Shown here in pieces: positions 41,603-50,513 of a DNA stretch of 64,000 nt. The stretch is from Parvularcula sp. BBD 1991-13 (GTDB taxonomy: Bacteria; Pseudomonadota; Alphaproteobacteria; Caulobacterales; Parvularculaceae). Where the stretch lies: positions 248,001-312,000 of the forward strand of contig LYSZ01000005.1 in the NCBI GenBank assembly GCA_001657385.1, written 5' to 3'. Both the position numbers and the translations under genes were made by a program. The notes below the pieces were generated by a model. The model was not told the DNA's origin, did not search any database, and worked only from the letters and a program-made list of their open reading frames with translations. Within the stretch, counting starts at the first letter, position 1, and the number at the start of each line of letters is the position of its first letter.

Positions 41603-42940
41603 ATGCGCGCCGCCACGGTCCGTACAAGCGTCGAGTTTCCGGCGCGCGCTGAAACCCTGCTGCGGACTTTTCAGCGGCGCCGCAATATCGCCGGCATGTC
41701 CGTTATTGCTCGGGACAGTGACGGGCGCAGTTACCGTTACCTCAATGGTTATGCGTCGCTTACCCACGGGGCGAGGGTTTGCGAGAAGACGCGTTTCCAC
41801 ATTGGCTCGGTTTCGAAACACATGGTTGCGTGTCTTGTTCTCGCCCTGCGGGGCAGGGGAATGTTGAGCCTGGCCGACCCGATCGGCGCGCGGCTTCCCG
41901 GTTTGCCGCAGGACTGGCGCGCCGTACCGGTTTATTGCCTGCTGACGCATACGTCGGGCTTGCCCGAATGTTACGCACGGCTTCCAGGCTGGGGAAAATC
42001 GCATGCGCGGGACGCGCTTATGCCGATCTTTGAAGATATGGCGGCGGATTATCCTGCCGGTTCGGCATGGACCTACAGCAACACTAATTACATATTGCTC
42101 GGCTGGCTGATCGAAGCGCTGACCGGCCGCACCTTGAGAGACGTCATGGAAAACGAGGTGTATGCGCGCGCGGGCCTGCCCGATGCATGTCACGACTCGA
42201 CGCGGTTCGTTGTTCAGGGGCGCGCGGAACCGTATGTCCATGTCCACGACGCCTTTATGCATGCGGACCGGATGCATGACAGCATTTCCGATCTCGGCGG
42301 TTTCGGCGGGTTGATGAGTGCCCGCGATGTCGAGGCATGGCGCGACGCCCTTGCGCGGCCGCCGCTGTCCGCCGTTGACGGGCAGTGTTACGAACCCGCA
42401 ACGTTATCCAACGGCGTTCAGGTCCCTTACGGATATGGGTGGTTCGCAGGCGTGACAAGCGCAAGGCGCATCTACTGGCACGGCGGCGCGCCGCCCGGAT
42501 TTCGCGCCGTATGGGTGCGGATTCCCGATCTTGGCGCAAGCGCCTTCATCTGTGTCAACACCAAAGCGTCAAGTCATGCGGTTCTCGACCTGGCGGTGAA
42601 CGTGCTGGAGAGCTTGTCGCCGGGGTCCACCTATCATTCAAAGACGCCTGAGCCGCTCGAGGCCGGTGAACGGCTCGACTTCATTCGCGCATTTGCCGCT
42701 TCGCCGGAAACCCTCGATGAATCTGCCATGACAACGGAAATGGCGTTGACCTGGAAATACGGATCGCTCGCCTTTCCCGGCGGCGCCATGGCCATGGCCG
42801 TGGACGCGGTCGCGCTCTGTGAGGAGCATTCCTTTGGGCCCGGGACGCTGGCGCGCTACAGGCTGAGCGTTCAGGGCGAAGCGATGTTCATCACTATAGG
42901 TTGGAATGCCGACGGGAAAGTTTTCTGGATCGGCGAGTAA
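41603..42940 (+). CDS. Class C beta-lactamase-like serine hydrolase
   Basis: A 445-residue penicillin-binding-protein-fold hydrolase. The SxxK motif is Ser69-Val-Ser-Lys72, the YxN motif is Tyr158-Ser-Asn160 in W-T-Y-S-N, and the third motif is H-G-G. No signal peptide is visible, so the enzyme should act in the cytosol, unlike true class C beta-lactamases. Members act as esterases, acyltransferases (LovD type) or peptidases. Acyl transfer onto the island's product is an attractive option. It directly follows the PhyH gene. Confidence 0.86.
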   Translation: MRAATVRTSVEFPARAETLLRTFQRRRNIAGMSVIARDSDGRSYRYLNGYASLTHGARVCEKTRFHIGSVSKHMVACLVLALRGRGMLSLADPIGARLPGLPQDWRAVPVYCLLTHTSGLPECYARLPGWGKSHARDALMPIFEDMAADYPAGSAWTYSNTNYILLGWLIEALTGRTLRDVMENEVYARAGLPDACHDSTRFVVQGRAEPYVHVHDAFMHADRMHDSISDLGGFGGLMSARDVEAWRDALARPPLSAVDGQCYEPATLSNGVQVPYGYGWFAGVTSARRIYWHGGAPPGFRAVWVRIPDLGASAFICVNTKASSHAVLDLAVNVLESLSPGSTYHSKTPEPLEAGERLDFIRAFAASPETLDESAMTTEMALTWKYGSLAFPGGAMAMAVDAVALCEEHSFGPGTLARYRLSVQGEAMFITIGWNADGKVFWIGE

Positions 42941-42995
42941 AGGCGTTGCGATATGCCGACGCAGCGCTTTGCTCCGGCGCGTCCGTAAAGACCGC

Positions 42996-43865
42996 CTAGA
43001 GCGCGGCCATCGCCGGGTCGTTCAGCCACCGACGGCACTTGTTGATATCGTCACGGAAGTAATCCAGAAAGTTGAAACTTGGCGGCGCCGCCGCAATATT
43101 GGCCTCGAATTCGTTCGAGGCGTCGTCAAGCATCACGATTGCGTCGCTCCGGTCGACATATCCTTTCTGGATCATGGCTTTCAGATTGGCGTGTTCTTCT
43201 TTGGCGTTGCCGACGTCGCGGATATCGTCAATGGCGGTGTAGACAATGCCCAAAGGTTCGATGGCGGCGTGAATGATCCCGCCGTCGGCGGGACGCGCGT
43301 TCAGTTCATTTCCAAGCTGAGCATAAAACGCCATGATGTGCCCGCATTTGACCCGTGACGACGCATCCCACTCTTCAAGAGATGTCAACGCCGTGTCGGG
43401 CTCCTTTTTCAAATGCCGCCAGATGGCAGGCAGTTTCGCCCTGGAAAGCCGAAAAAAAGCATCCGAAAGCTCCTGGCTCGCCAATATGGAAGCGGCGTGT
43501 TCATAGAGCCGAATGCCGGCGACCGCCAGGTCCGGATGCCGATAACCGGTGTCGTCGTCGATGATATCGTCGAGCAGCTTGACGCCCCAGCAGTGTATGA
43601 CGAACGCGGTTCCAACGGCCCTGCGCCTGGCGCTGTCCTCAACCCAGGCCGCCATCGGGTATATGTACTTCGCAAACTTTTTCGCGCAAATCGTTTCGAT
43701 AAGCGCTTCGGGCGTATCGACTTCAGCCATCAGCTTGCGGGCCGCTGTCTCCGCGTCCCGCGCTGCATCGCCCCATTCGGTTCCCGGTTTCAATCGATTG
43801 CCAATATCCATCGCGGGCTTCTTTCTTTTGGGAAAGGGTTCGGTATTGAACTGGTCGAGCGTCAT
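42996..43865 (-). CDS. Second polyprenyl-synthase-fold protein
   Basis: A 289-residue all-alpha protein with L-L-D-D-I-I-D-D-D (97-105) as the first Asp-rich motif and A-I-D-D-I-R-D-V (211-218) as the second, the layout of isoprenyl diphosphate synthases and class I terpene cyclases. Only distantly related to the 27274 gene. The start may also be the ATG at 43811, as no clear ribosome site is seen. It is convergent with the serine hydrolase gene. Prenylation or terpene formation for the island's product is inference. Confidence 0.75.
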   Translation of the reverse strand: MTLDQFNTEPFPKRKKPAMDIGNRLKPGTEWGDAARDAETAARKLMAEVDTPEALIETICAKKFAKYIYPMAAWVEDSARRRAVGTAFVIHCWGVKLLDDIIDDDTGYRHPDLAVAGIRLYEHAASILASQELSDAFFRLSRAKLPAIWRHLKKEPDTALTSLEEWDASSRVKCGHIMAFYAQLGNELNARPADGGIIHAAIEPLGIVYTAIDDIRDVGNAKEEHANLKAMIQKGYVDRSDAIVMLDDASNEFEANIAAAPPSFNFLDYFRDDINKCRRWLNDPAMAAL

Positions 43866-44085
43866 GACAAAACGAATCCGACAAGGGACAAAATTTTTGC
43901 GGTGTTCTCGCCTCTGCGAGGGATGCGCTTTGCCGTTAGCCCGATCTTGAGATTGAAGACATACGGATTATTTCAGTCGGATTATCCCGGTTTTGGTTCT
44001 TATGGCGCCGCCTGTAAGCGGAGCTCTTCATTTTTAATAAGAGGTTATACGATACAATCAAAACCTCAAGCCGGAAAGAAAAATA

Positions 44086-44205
44086 ATGCGTTTAAGGATG
44101 ATTATGAAAAGAGTCAATGTGAAACCGGCCATGGCTGGCCCGGAATGGTCGTCGATCACGGCTGCTCGAAAGAAGATTCCCGCCTTGATGGCGCACGCGA
44201 TTTAA
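44086..44205 (+). CDS. Small ORF, possible short peptide (39 codons)
   Basis: An ORF in the gap between the polyprenyl-synthase-like and second ATP-grasp-like genes. Alternative starts are at 44086 and at 44104; the latter is preceded by AAGGA five bases away. Codons after 44104 look host-like. The peptide begins M-K-R-V-N-V-K-P-A-M and ends K-K-I-P-A-L-M-A-H-A-I. It is basic and lacks Cys. It may be a peptide substrate of the adjacent ATP-grasp protein, but I see no graspetide-like core motif, so support is weak. Confidence 0.35.
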   Translation: MRLRMIMKRVNVKPAMAGPEWSSITAARKKIPALMAHAI

Positions 44206-44372
44206 ATTGATGAATTCGGGCCATTGCTGGTAGAATAAAAGCCGCCTTCCTGTATTGCTGGCGAGTCCGTCAGCTTTCTGCATTTTCTTGCAACTCCGCG
44301 AAAATCCGGCCGCATGGCGCTTCGGATGTTGATTCATTGAGGAAGGGGCGGTCGGCGGCGCATGGTCTCAGA

Positions 44373-45383
44373 ATGATTGATACGGGTATAGATGCATCTG
44401 GCGTAAATCGTGAAAGCGGCCAAAACACCGCGCGCGCGCCAAAAGCCGGACGACGCCAAAGCCGGCTGGACCGGATATCTGCCTTGCTGCCGAGACATAT
44501 CGGCAAGCGGCTCAAGAAAATCAAAAACATGGTCGTTACGACCGTCGTTCGGCTCAGCCATGGACGCCGATTCGACGTTATGGTCTTTCCGGAACGTCCG
44601 ACAAGACACCATCTCTTATTCTGGTCCGTGTGGGCGGCGGGAGGGATGATCCGTTACTACAGCAGCGTCAGCGAATGCCGCCTGCTCTTCTTCTTCCACG
44701 ACGCCACATGCTCGCCTCCCTCGCTAACGACGTTTGCAAAACATGAATTTCGCAACAAAACCGTTATCAACGGCAGGTGCGTTGATATTTCAAAATTGTA
44801 CATCGATCAAAGGCATATTGAGGTATTCGGTTACGGATTAAACCTCACGCGGGACGCTCTGCAGGGCCGGGAAGATGAATTGTTCGTTGTGAAATCGAAC
44901 GAAAACTGTCGGCACGACGGCGTACTGACCCCTGGTCGAGACTGCGACGGCAAGCTGATGTCGCATGATACAGTCGTTCAGGAGTATATCGACACAACCG
45001 TCATGCTCGATGGCGAACCGCACCTATGCGATCTTCGCGTCGGGGTCGGCGGCGACAAAATATTATATGTCGTGCAAAAATACAAAACCAAAGACCATAC
45101 CTTCCGTTCCTACGCCACATATATGGCGCTGGCGCAACCGGACCTGGTTTTCTCGAATAAAGAAAAAGAAAAACTGCTGGCGTTCGCCCGTGCTGTAAAC
45201 CTGGAGCTTGGAGAGCTGGACGTTCTGGTCGATCGGACGAGCCGGAGGCTGTTTGTCTGCGACGTGTCCAGAACGCCGATGCGATTGTCGCCCAAGCTCC
45301 GTTCGGACGAACTGGCCTATTGCTACAGGAAAATAGCGGACGTGATAGGCTCTTATGCGGCGCGTGCGGACTTGTCGGGATGA
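44373..45383 (+). CDS. ATP-grasp-like protein, paralog of 35104
   Basis: About 336 residues. Central I-N-G-R-C-V-D-I-S-K and F-V-V-K-S-N-E-N strands, and the C-terminal L-G-E-L-D-V-L-V-D-R ... L-F-V-C-D-V-S-R-T-P segment, match the protein at 35104 position by position. The segments fit ATP-grasp nucleotide and metal binding. The start used is ATG; an upstream TTG (44337) is possible. Two paralogs in one island suggest that they act on related intermediates, or as a pair. It precedes the thymidylate-synthase-like gene. Confidence 0.68.
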   Translation: MIDTGIDASGVNRESGQNTARAPKAGRRQSRLDRISALLPRHIGKRLKKIKNMVVTTVVRLSHGRRFDVMVFPERPTRHHLLFWSVWAAGGMIRYYSSVSECRLLFFFHDATCSPPSLTTFAKHEFRNKTVINGRCVDISKLYIDQRHIEVFGYGLNLTRDALQGREDELFVVKSNENCRHDGVLTPGRDCDGKLMSHDTVVQEYIDTTVMLDGEPHLCDLRVGVGGDKILYVVQKYKTKDHTFRSYATYMALAQPDLVFSNKEKEKLLAFARAVNLELGELDVLVDRTSRRLFVCDVSRTPMRLSPKLRSDELAYCYRKIADVIGSYAARADLSG

Positions 45384-45592
45384 TGTCCCGTATCTGCCGG
45401 CAGGCTATGCTGGCGTAAAGATATTAGTCAGGTCTTATGGACGTGTGTCAGTCATGCTGATGCGGCTTTTATCGCCGCCCGCATTCGTCAACGGGTTTCA
45501 GGGGCCGGGCTTCGGTAAACGGGCTGACTTAAGGCATCGCGTTTCGATGCATCAGAATTTCCAGCAGCTTCAAGATGAGAAACAGGGGCGAC

Positions 45593-47224
45593 ATGGACGG
45601 CGACAAAAAAGCTGACAAATTGACATTTGCGCCGCTCATGCTGGGAAAGCAGTTGAGGCTTGTAAATCCGTCGGGGGATATCGGCGTTTTGACCTTGTGG
45701 ACGAGCAAGGATCAGGTATTGCGCGATCTTCAGGCTACTCGCGCCGACAGTCCGAACGGGGCGGCGGCGCGCATCGCCGTTATCGGCAATTTTTATGGCG
45801 GAGGAATCGCAGAGCTTTTATGTAATCTTCAGTATAATCCGCAAATTCGTTTTCTGTTCGCTATCGGCAATAATCTGAACCCTTCATCGGTGGAAACGTT
45901 GCAAAAAATTCTCAGCAACGGCGTGCGCTATCATGACGGGGGACAGGCTGAGACTCTTGTCGTGAACGGATGTGAGACGCCGCTTCCTTTCATTGAAAAC
46001 CTTGACGTTTCCGGCGAGTACAGATGGCCGGATTTCCTGCATATCGACCGTGTGTCCATGGATGAAACATACAAGGCTTTACATGCTGCTGTTGAAACAG
46101 CGCCGAGAGGAAACGCCGCCGGCGCCCGTCGAATGAAGCGCCGCGAGGCTAGGCTTCCCTGCAAGGTCGGGGCTGCGCAACTAAGGACCTCGTCGACAGA
46201 GGTGATGCATTGCGTGGTCGCAAAGGGATGCGCTGAAGCGTGGGAGCATCTCGTGGCGAAAACCCTGCAATTCGGAGAGGAAATCGATACGGTTCACGGC
46301 CCGAGACTTGAGTTGCGCAATGTTCACTTTTCAATATCTGCGCCGCATGAGGGTCAGCTTGCGGATTTCGAGGAGTACGGTTTCGATCAGGAAAGCACAA
46401 GCGCATATGTTGACAGCGCTTTTTCCGGCGCCGTACCCCGGTCGACCGATTATTCCTATGGAAATCGACTAAACGGTTTTTTTTGCCGGAACGGCGTTGA
46501 GGCGTCCAAGCTTGATGTCATATGCGAAAAACTCAGAAAAAACAAAACCACAAGAGCCGCTTTCCTGTCATTGTGGGACAGCCGACGCGACACATTCAGC
46601 GATGTTGACGGGGACATCAACGCTCGTTCCACACCCTGTTTTGTCTCCATAAATTTCATTGCCGAAGACGGTTGTCTCGACTGTTTCACGCTCTTCCGCA
46701 CGCAGGATCTCTTGAGTGCGTGGACGCCCAACACCTTTCTTACAGTCGCCCTGGCCGAGCATGTGGCCCGGTCGTGCCGACTTCGATTGCGGATGCTCAA
46801 CGGAACGGTCTATGCGCTTCGTCTGGACCCGCGCAATGACCGCATGCGTTACCTTGATGTTATTCGTAAACGAACGAAACCGTATTTCACTTTCGACCGG
46901 CTCAGGAGGAAATTCGATTTTCGGGAGGACCCGCTTGGTTACTTCGTTCTCGACAGGGATATGGAAAAGAAGGAAGTCATCGCTTCCTATTATTTTCGGG
47001 GGGCGCCTAAAAAAACCTATCGCGCCAGAACGGCCTCCCGCCTGCACAAACAAATTGTTCGCGACAATTGCCTTTCATCGGTCGATCACGCCATGTGGCT
47101 TGGCCGGGCGATAGAAACGGAATTCCAGAAACTGCATTGTTCCTCCGCCGCCGTAGAGACTTCCGGTGAGAACCTTCACGACGAGGCGCGCGCCGATGCG
47201 CCGCCCGGTCCGTCACGAAAGTGA
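45593..47224 (+). CDS. Thymidylate-synthase-like protein fused to MtrA-like and DUF4346-like regions
   Basis: A 543-residue protein in three parts. Residues 20-115 resemble an MtrA-type segment (G-D-I-G-V-L-T-L-W ... I-A-V-I-G-N-F-Y-G-G-G-I-A-E). The middle part is thymidylate-synthase-like, with the catalytic Cys349 in S-T-P-C-F-V-S and Arg369, Asp372, Asn380 in F-R-T-Q-D-L-L-S-A-W-T-P-N-T-F; the His of the usual H-x-Y element is not seen. Residues 445-515 look like DUF4346 (D-P-L-G-Y-F ... S-S-V-D-H-A-M-W-L-G). It may transfer a C1 unit to a pyrimidine-like or other ring. It has no folate-cycle neighbours. Confidence 0.7.
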   Translation: MDGDKKADKLTFAPLMLGKQLRLVNPSGDIGVLTLWTSKDQVLRDLQATRADSPNGAAARIAVIGNFYGGGIAELLCNLQYNPQIRFLFAIGNNLNPSSVETLQKILSNGVRYHDGGQAETLVVNGCETPLPFIENLDVSGEYRWPDFLHIDRVSMDETYKALHAAVETAPRGNAAGARRMKRREARLPCKVGAAQLRTSSTEVMHCVVAKGCAEAWEHLVAKTLQFGEEIDTVHGPRLELRNVHFSISAPHEGQLADFEEYGFDQESTSAYVDSAFSGAVPRSTDYSYGNRLNGFFCRNGVEASKLDVICEKLRKNKTTRAAFLSLWDSRRDTFSDVDGDINARSTPCFVSINFIAEDGCLDCFTLFRTQDLLSAWTPNTFLTVALAEHVARSCRLRLRMLNGTVYALRLDPRNDRMRYLDVIRKRTKPYFTFDRLRRKFDFREDPLGYFVLDRDMEKKEVIASYYFRGAPKKTYRARTASRLHKQIVRDNCLSSVDHAMWLGRAIETEFQKLHCSSAAVETSGENLHDEARADAPPGPSRK

Positions 47225-47278
47225 CGCTGCGGCCTTGGCCGCCAGATTCCAGGCGGCGTTCCGTTATCGCTGATCCCG

Positions 47279-50038
47279 CTAATGACCGGTGTCTGTCCTG
47301 TACGCACTGATCACGCCTTGCGCCTTTGCCGCTTCTATGAGCCTGGAGCGGCTGTTCACGGTGAATTTCTGATAAAGGTTCCTGCGGTGGAATTTGATGG
47401 TGGCTTCCGAAAGCCCGAGTTGGCTGGCGATTTCCTTGTTGGAGAGGCCGTCCGCGATCGCGGTCAAAACGTCCATTTCCCTTGCCGTGACGGTCTGGGG
47501 GGCGCCCTGCTTGTTCAGGATCGTCAGCGCTCTGGACAATGAATGGGCCTTGAAGGCGTCAGGCTGGAACAGCTTGACGACCGTCTGGCGGTCATCCTGG
47601 GATACGTCGTCGAGGGAGGCGATGATCGGCGCTATGGTATCGTGATGAGCCGCTAATTCATCCGTAAAGGGACGCAGTAAGCGCCTTGGCAACGCAAAAT
47701 CGATCGCGGATGCGAGGGTCGACGCGGCCTCGCTGCGATTGCCCAGATGCGCCGCCGCAACCGACGCTATCAGGCGAAGGCAAGTCAGTTGAAGACGTTG
47801 GCCCATAAGTTCCGCAGCGGTTCCAGCCGCTTTCGCTATGTCGTACGCAGCTGAATAGTCCTTTGTCGCCAGCAGATAACGTGCGTAAGTCTTCTGTGCG
47901 GCAAGGCGGGGGTGAACGGATCGGTTCGGCGCGGCGACTGGCGCGTTTGCGAAATCCAGTATGCACGAAGCTTCAATCGCGCGTCGCGCCTCGTTGAGAT
48001 CGTCCCAATATATGAATTCGTCAATTTCACGAAACCTTGCGATCTGTGCAAGCCTCTCCAGCCGTCTTTCCGCCGCCAGACGTTGCAACTCGCGCAAAAG
48101 GGAAAGGGCGCGTTCCTTGTCTTGATTATGCCTTGCGATATAGGCCGCCGTGGAATAGGCGCTCCACAGTACGTTGTAGTAAATCTCGCCGTGAACCGCA
48201 TTGTCGAATGACATGCTGATCAGTTTTTCCGCCGCGCTTAGGTCGTTCATCAGGTAGTTGGCTTCGGCGCAGAATATTTGACAGTTCGTATAGATATTGT
48301 TATCGACGCCGAGGCTGTTCAGTGCGTTACGCGATATTTCATTGTAAAAATCAAGCGCCTTGCAAGGCTCCGCAACCTGCAGGTAGGATAGTCCAATATA
48401 GATGGAAAGATACATGCCGCCGTAATGAAGGTCGAGCGCCCGGTTTACGCTTAATGCGCGAAGCCCGGAATCTATGGCCTGATCGTAATCGCCCTCCAGC
48501 GCAATGCTGATGCTGATCATGTTGTTGGCCAGCACTTTCAGTTTCGGGTTGAGATCCGGCGCCTCCAGAATCGGCGAAAACTGGTCTTGCAGCCTGGCCC
48601 GGGTCAGTTCCTTGTCCCGGTAAAAATCAATAAACGACTTGATGATCAGCGCGTCGTACTGAATATCGGTCGCGTCTGAAACGCTGGGCGAGAACGCCTG
48701 AAATCCGCTTGTCGCTTTTTCAAGTCGTTCCAATTGCGCGGCGGCGTCGTCGATCCGGCTTTCTTTCTGGGCCAGATAGATATGCGCCAGTTCGACGCGC
48801 GGAAATTGAATTATATCGGGGTTTTGCAGTGTACAGATGGATCTCAATGCGGGAACGCCATGGGTGAGGCCAAGCTGCCATCCGCCTGCGTTTTCCATGA
48901 GCGCGAACGCATAGAACGGGTCCGCGGTTTTCTGCGCATGGCGCAATGCTTCATCGATAAAAAGATGGTCGCAGAACCATTCCGCCGCCCGTCGATGCAG
49001 GTCGGCGATGGCGTCCGGATAAAGGCGCCGGTACCGATCCTGCAGGAACTCTCGAATGAGCTGATGGTAGCGGCGCCACTTCCGAGTCTGACCGATCGGA
49101 ACTATAAACAGGTTGCGTTTCTCCAGTTCTTCCAGCGTTTCCCAGCTGTCGGAGCGGTTGCAGACTGCGTTCGCCAGATCGCCGTTGATCCTTTCAAGGA
49201 ATGCGGTCTGCATCATGAAGAGCTGGTGGTCGTCCGATAACCCCGAAAATACTTCTTCGGTCAGATAATTCGCGATGTCGCTGATATGGCCTGAGAAGTT
49301 GGAGAGGTCGGAAGGCTCCCGGCGGTTTTCCATCCATATTTTCGCAAGGTTGACCGCGACCGGCCATCCCTCGGTCCTTTCCATCACGGCGTTCAGAAGG
49401 GGCGCGTCAAGCGACGCCTCGAAGAAGGCGTCGAGCTCCTCGACGTCGAATTTCAACGACTGCGGACCGATGAGCTGTAGCCTGCTTTGTGAAAACAGTC
49501 TGGGTACGCCCACATTCGGGTGTTCCCTTGAGCCGATCACGATATGGCAATCGGCGGGCATATGCGTGATAAAGTACCGCAGCCGTTTGTCGATATCCGG
49601 CGTGGCGGCGAGGTGGTAATCGTCGAGGAAGAGAACGATTCGCCTGTCTTCGAGCTCCATCCGGCTGACGAGGGTTTGCCAGGCCGCGTCCATGTTGTTT
49701 CCCAGAAAGCCTTCCGCCGCAAGCCGCGGCAGGTGGCCCAGGTCGACGCCGGCTTCGCTCAGCGCGGTGATGAGATAAGCCGCAAAGGTTTCGCTTTTCC
49801 TGTCGAACTCGTCGAGTGACAGCCACGCGGCGTTGACGCTCTGGCTTTTGACCTGGTGGAAGAGCGAGGACAGGAAGCTGGTCTTGCCGAAACCCGGCGG
49901 CGCCGAGACAAGGACGACCCGGGCGAGACCGTCCGAAAGCGTTTTCTCGGTCAGCCTTGCGCGATGAAGCAACGGAACGTCCGCCCCGGAGGGATGCATC
50001 TTCGATCGGATCAGCCAGATGTCGGACTCGTCTTCCAT
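47279..50038 (-). CDS. MalT-type LuxR transcriptional activator (LAL family)
   Basis: A 919-residue ATP-dependent regulator. Walker A is A-P-P-G-F-G-K-T (46-53) and Walker B is I-V-L-F-L-D-D (134-140), as in STAND ATPases. A long tetratricopeptide-like helical region follows, then a C-terminal LuxR helix-turn-helix (about 850-915, T-A-R-E-M-D-V-L ... S-N-K-E-I-A-S-Q-L-G-L-S-E-A-T-I-K). It senses an inducer and activates promoters. It is divergent from the secreted-protein gene and could control the Rieske operon, the biosynthetic island, or both. Confidence 0.92.
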   Translation of the reverse strand: MEDESDIWLIRSKMHPSGADVPLLHRARLTEKTLSDGLARVVLVSAPPGFGKTSFLSSLFHQVKSQSVNAAWLSLDEFDRKSETFAAYLITALSEAGVDLGHLPRLAAEGFLGNNMDAAWQTLVSRMELEDRRIVLFLDDYHLAATPDIDKRLRYFITHMPADCHIVIGSREHPNVGVPRLFSQSRLQLIGPQSLKFDVEELDAFFEASLDAPLLNAVMERTEGWPVAVNLAKIWMENRREPSDLSNFSGHISDIANYLTEEVFSGLSDDHQLFMMQTAFLERINGDLANAVCNRSDSWETLEELEKRNLFIVPIGQTRKWRRYHQLIREFLQDRYRRLYPDAIADLHRRAAEWFCDHLFIDEALRHAQKTADPFYAFALMENAGGWQLGLTHGVPALRSICTLQNPDIIQFPRVELAHIYLAQKESRIDDAAAQLERLEKATSGFQAFSPSVSDATDIQYDALIIKSFIDFYRDKELTRARLQDQFSPILEAPDLNPKLKVLANNMISISIALEGDYDQAIDSGLRALSVNRALDLHYGGMYLSIYIGLSYLQVAEPCKALDFYNEISRNALNSLGVDNNIYTNCQIFCAEANYLMNDLSAAEKLISMSFDNAVHGEIYYNVLWSAYSTAAYIARHNQDKERALSLLRELQRLAAERRLERLAQIARFREIDEFIYWDDLNEARRAIEASCILDFANAPVAAPNRSVHPRLAAQKTYARYLLATKDYSAAYDIAKAAGTAAELMGQRLQLTCLRLIASVAAAHLGNRSEAASTLASAIDFALPRRLLRPFTDELAAHHDTIAPIIASLDDVSQDDRQTVVKLFQPDAFKAHSLSRALTILNKQGAPQTVTAREMDVLTAIADGLSNKEIASQLGLSEATIKFHRRNLYQKFTVNSRSRLIEAAKAQGVISAYRTDTGH

Positions 50039-50513
50039 GGAGGTTGTTTACGCGGTCTGCGAGATCGTTGAGCGCGGCTGTTCGCGCCGGGTATCCTGCA
50101 TTGCTTTTCAATCCTTATACAAAATGTCTCGCGGCGCAGCGGGCTGGGCTGTGTTGGGGCGGTGCGCGCATCCGCCGGTAATCGATTCCACGGCTTCGGC
50201 TCTCATACTTTATCCTAGCGCCCTTTATTCTCGAGTTGGGGCGCGGCGACCGGGGCGGCGGCGCCGTTCGAGCGCAATCGATGGTTATCGATGGTTCTGA
50301 CCGATTATCCTAATCAAGAAATCAGAAGGCGACAATGCGTGCGCCAACCTAACCAAATGGGATAGGTTTCATGCGCGGATGCTGCTGATACCGTAAATCG
50401 CACAGAAAACTGGCGTCGTGGCGATGCGGCTTGCATATGGCAAGGCGGCGGCGACGGTGCGCCTTGCGGCAAGGCCGCGAAAACTGGGAATATTAAGAGG
50501 GAGAGGGAATCTG
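50039..50513. other. 475-bp divergent regulatory region of the LuxR gene
   Basis: It holds the promoters of the LuxR gene (minus) and the secreted protein (plus). An imperfect direct repeat (CGATGGTTATCGATGGTT) lies near 50280-50298 and an AACCTA...TAGGTT inverted repeat near 50350. These may be regulator sites. No gene is supported in this stretch. Confidence 0.4.
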
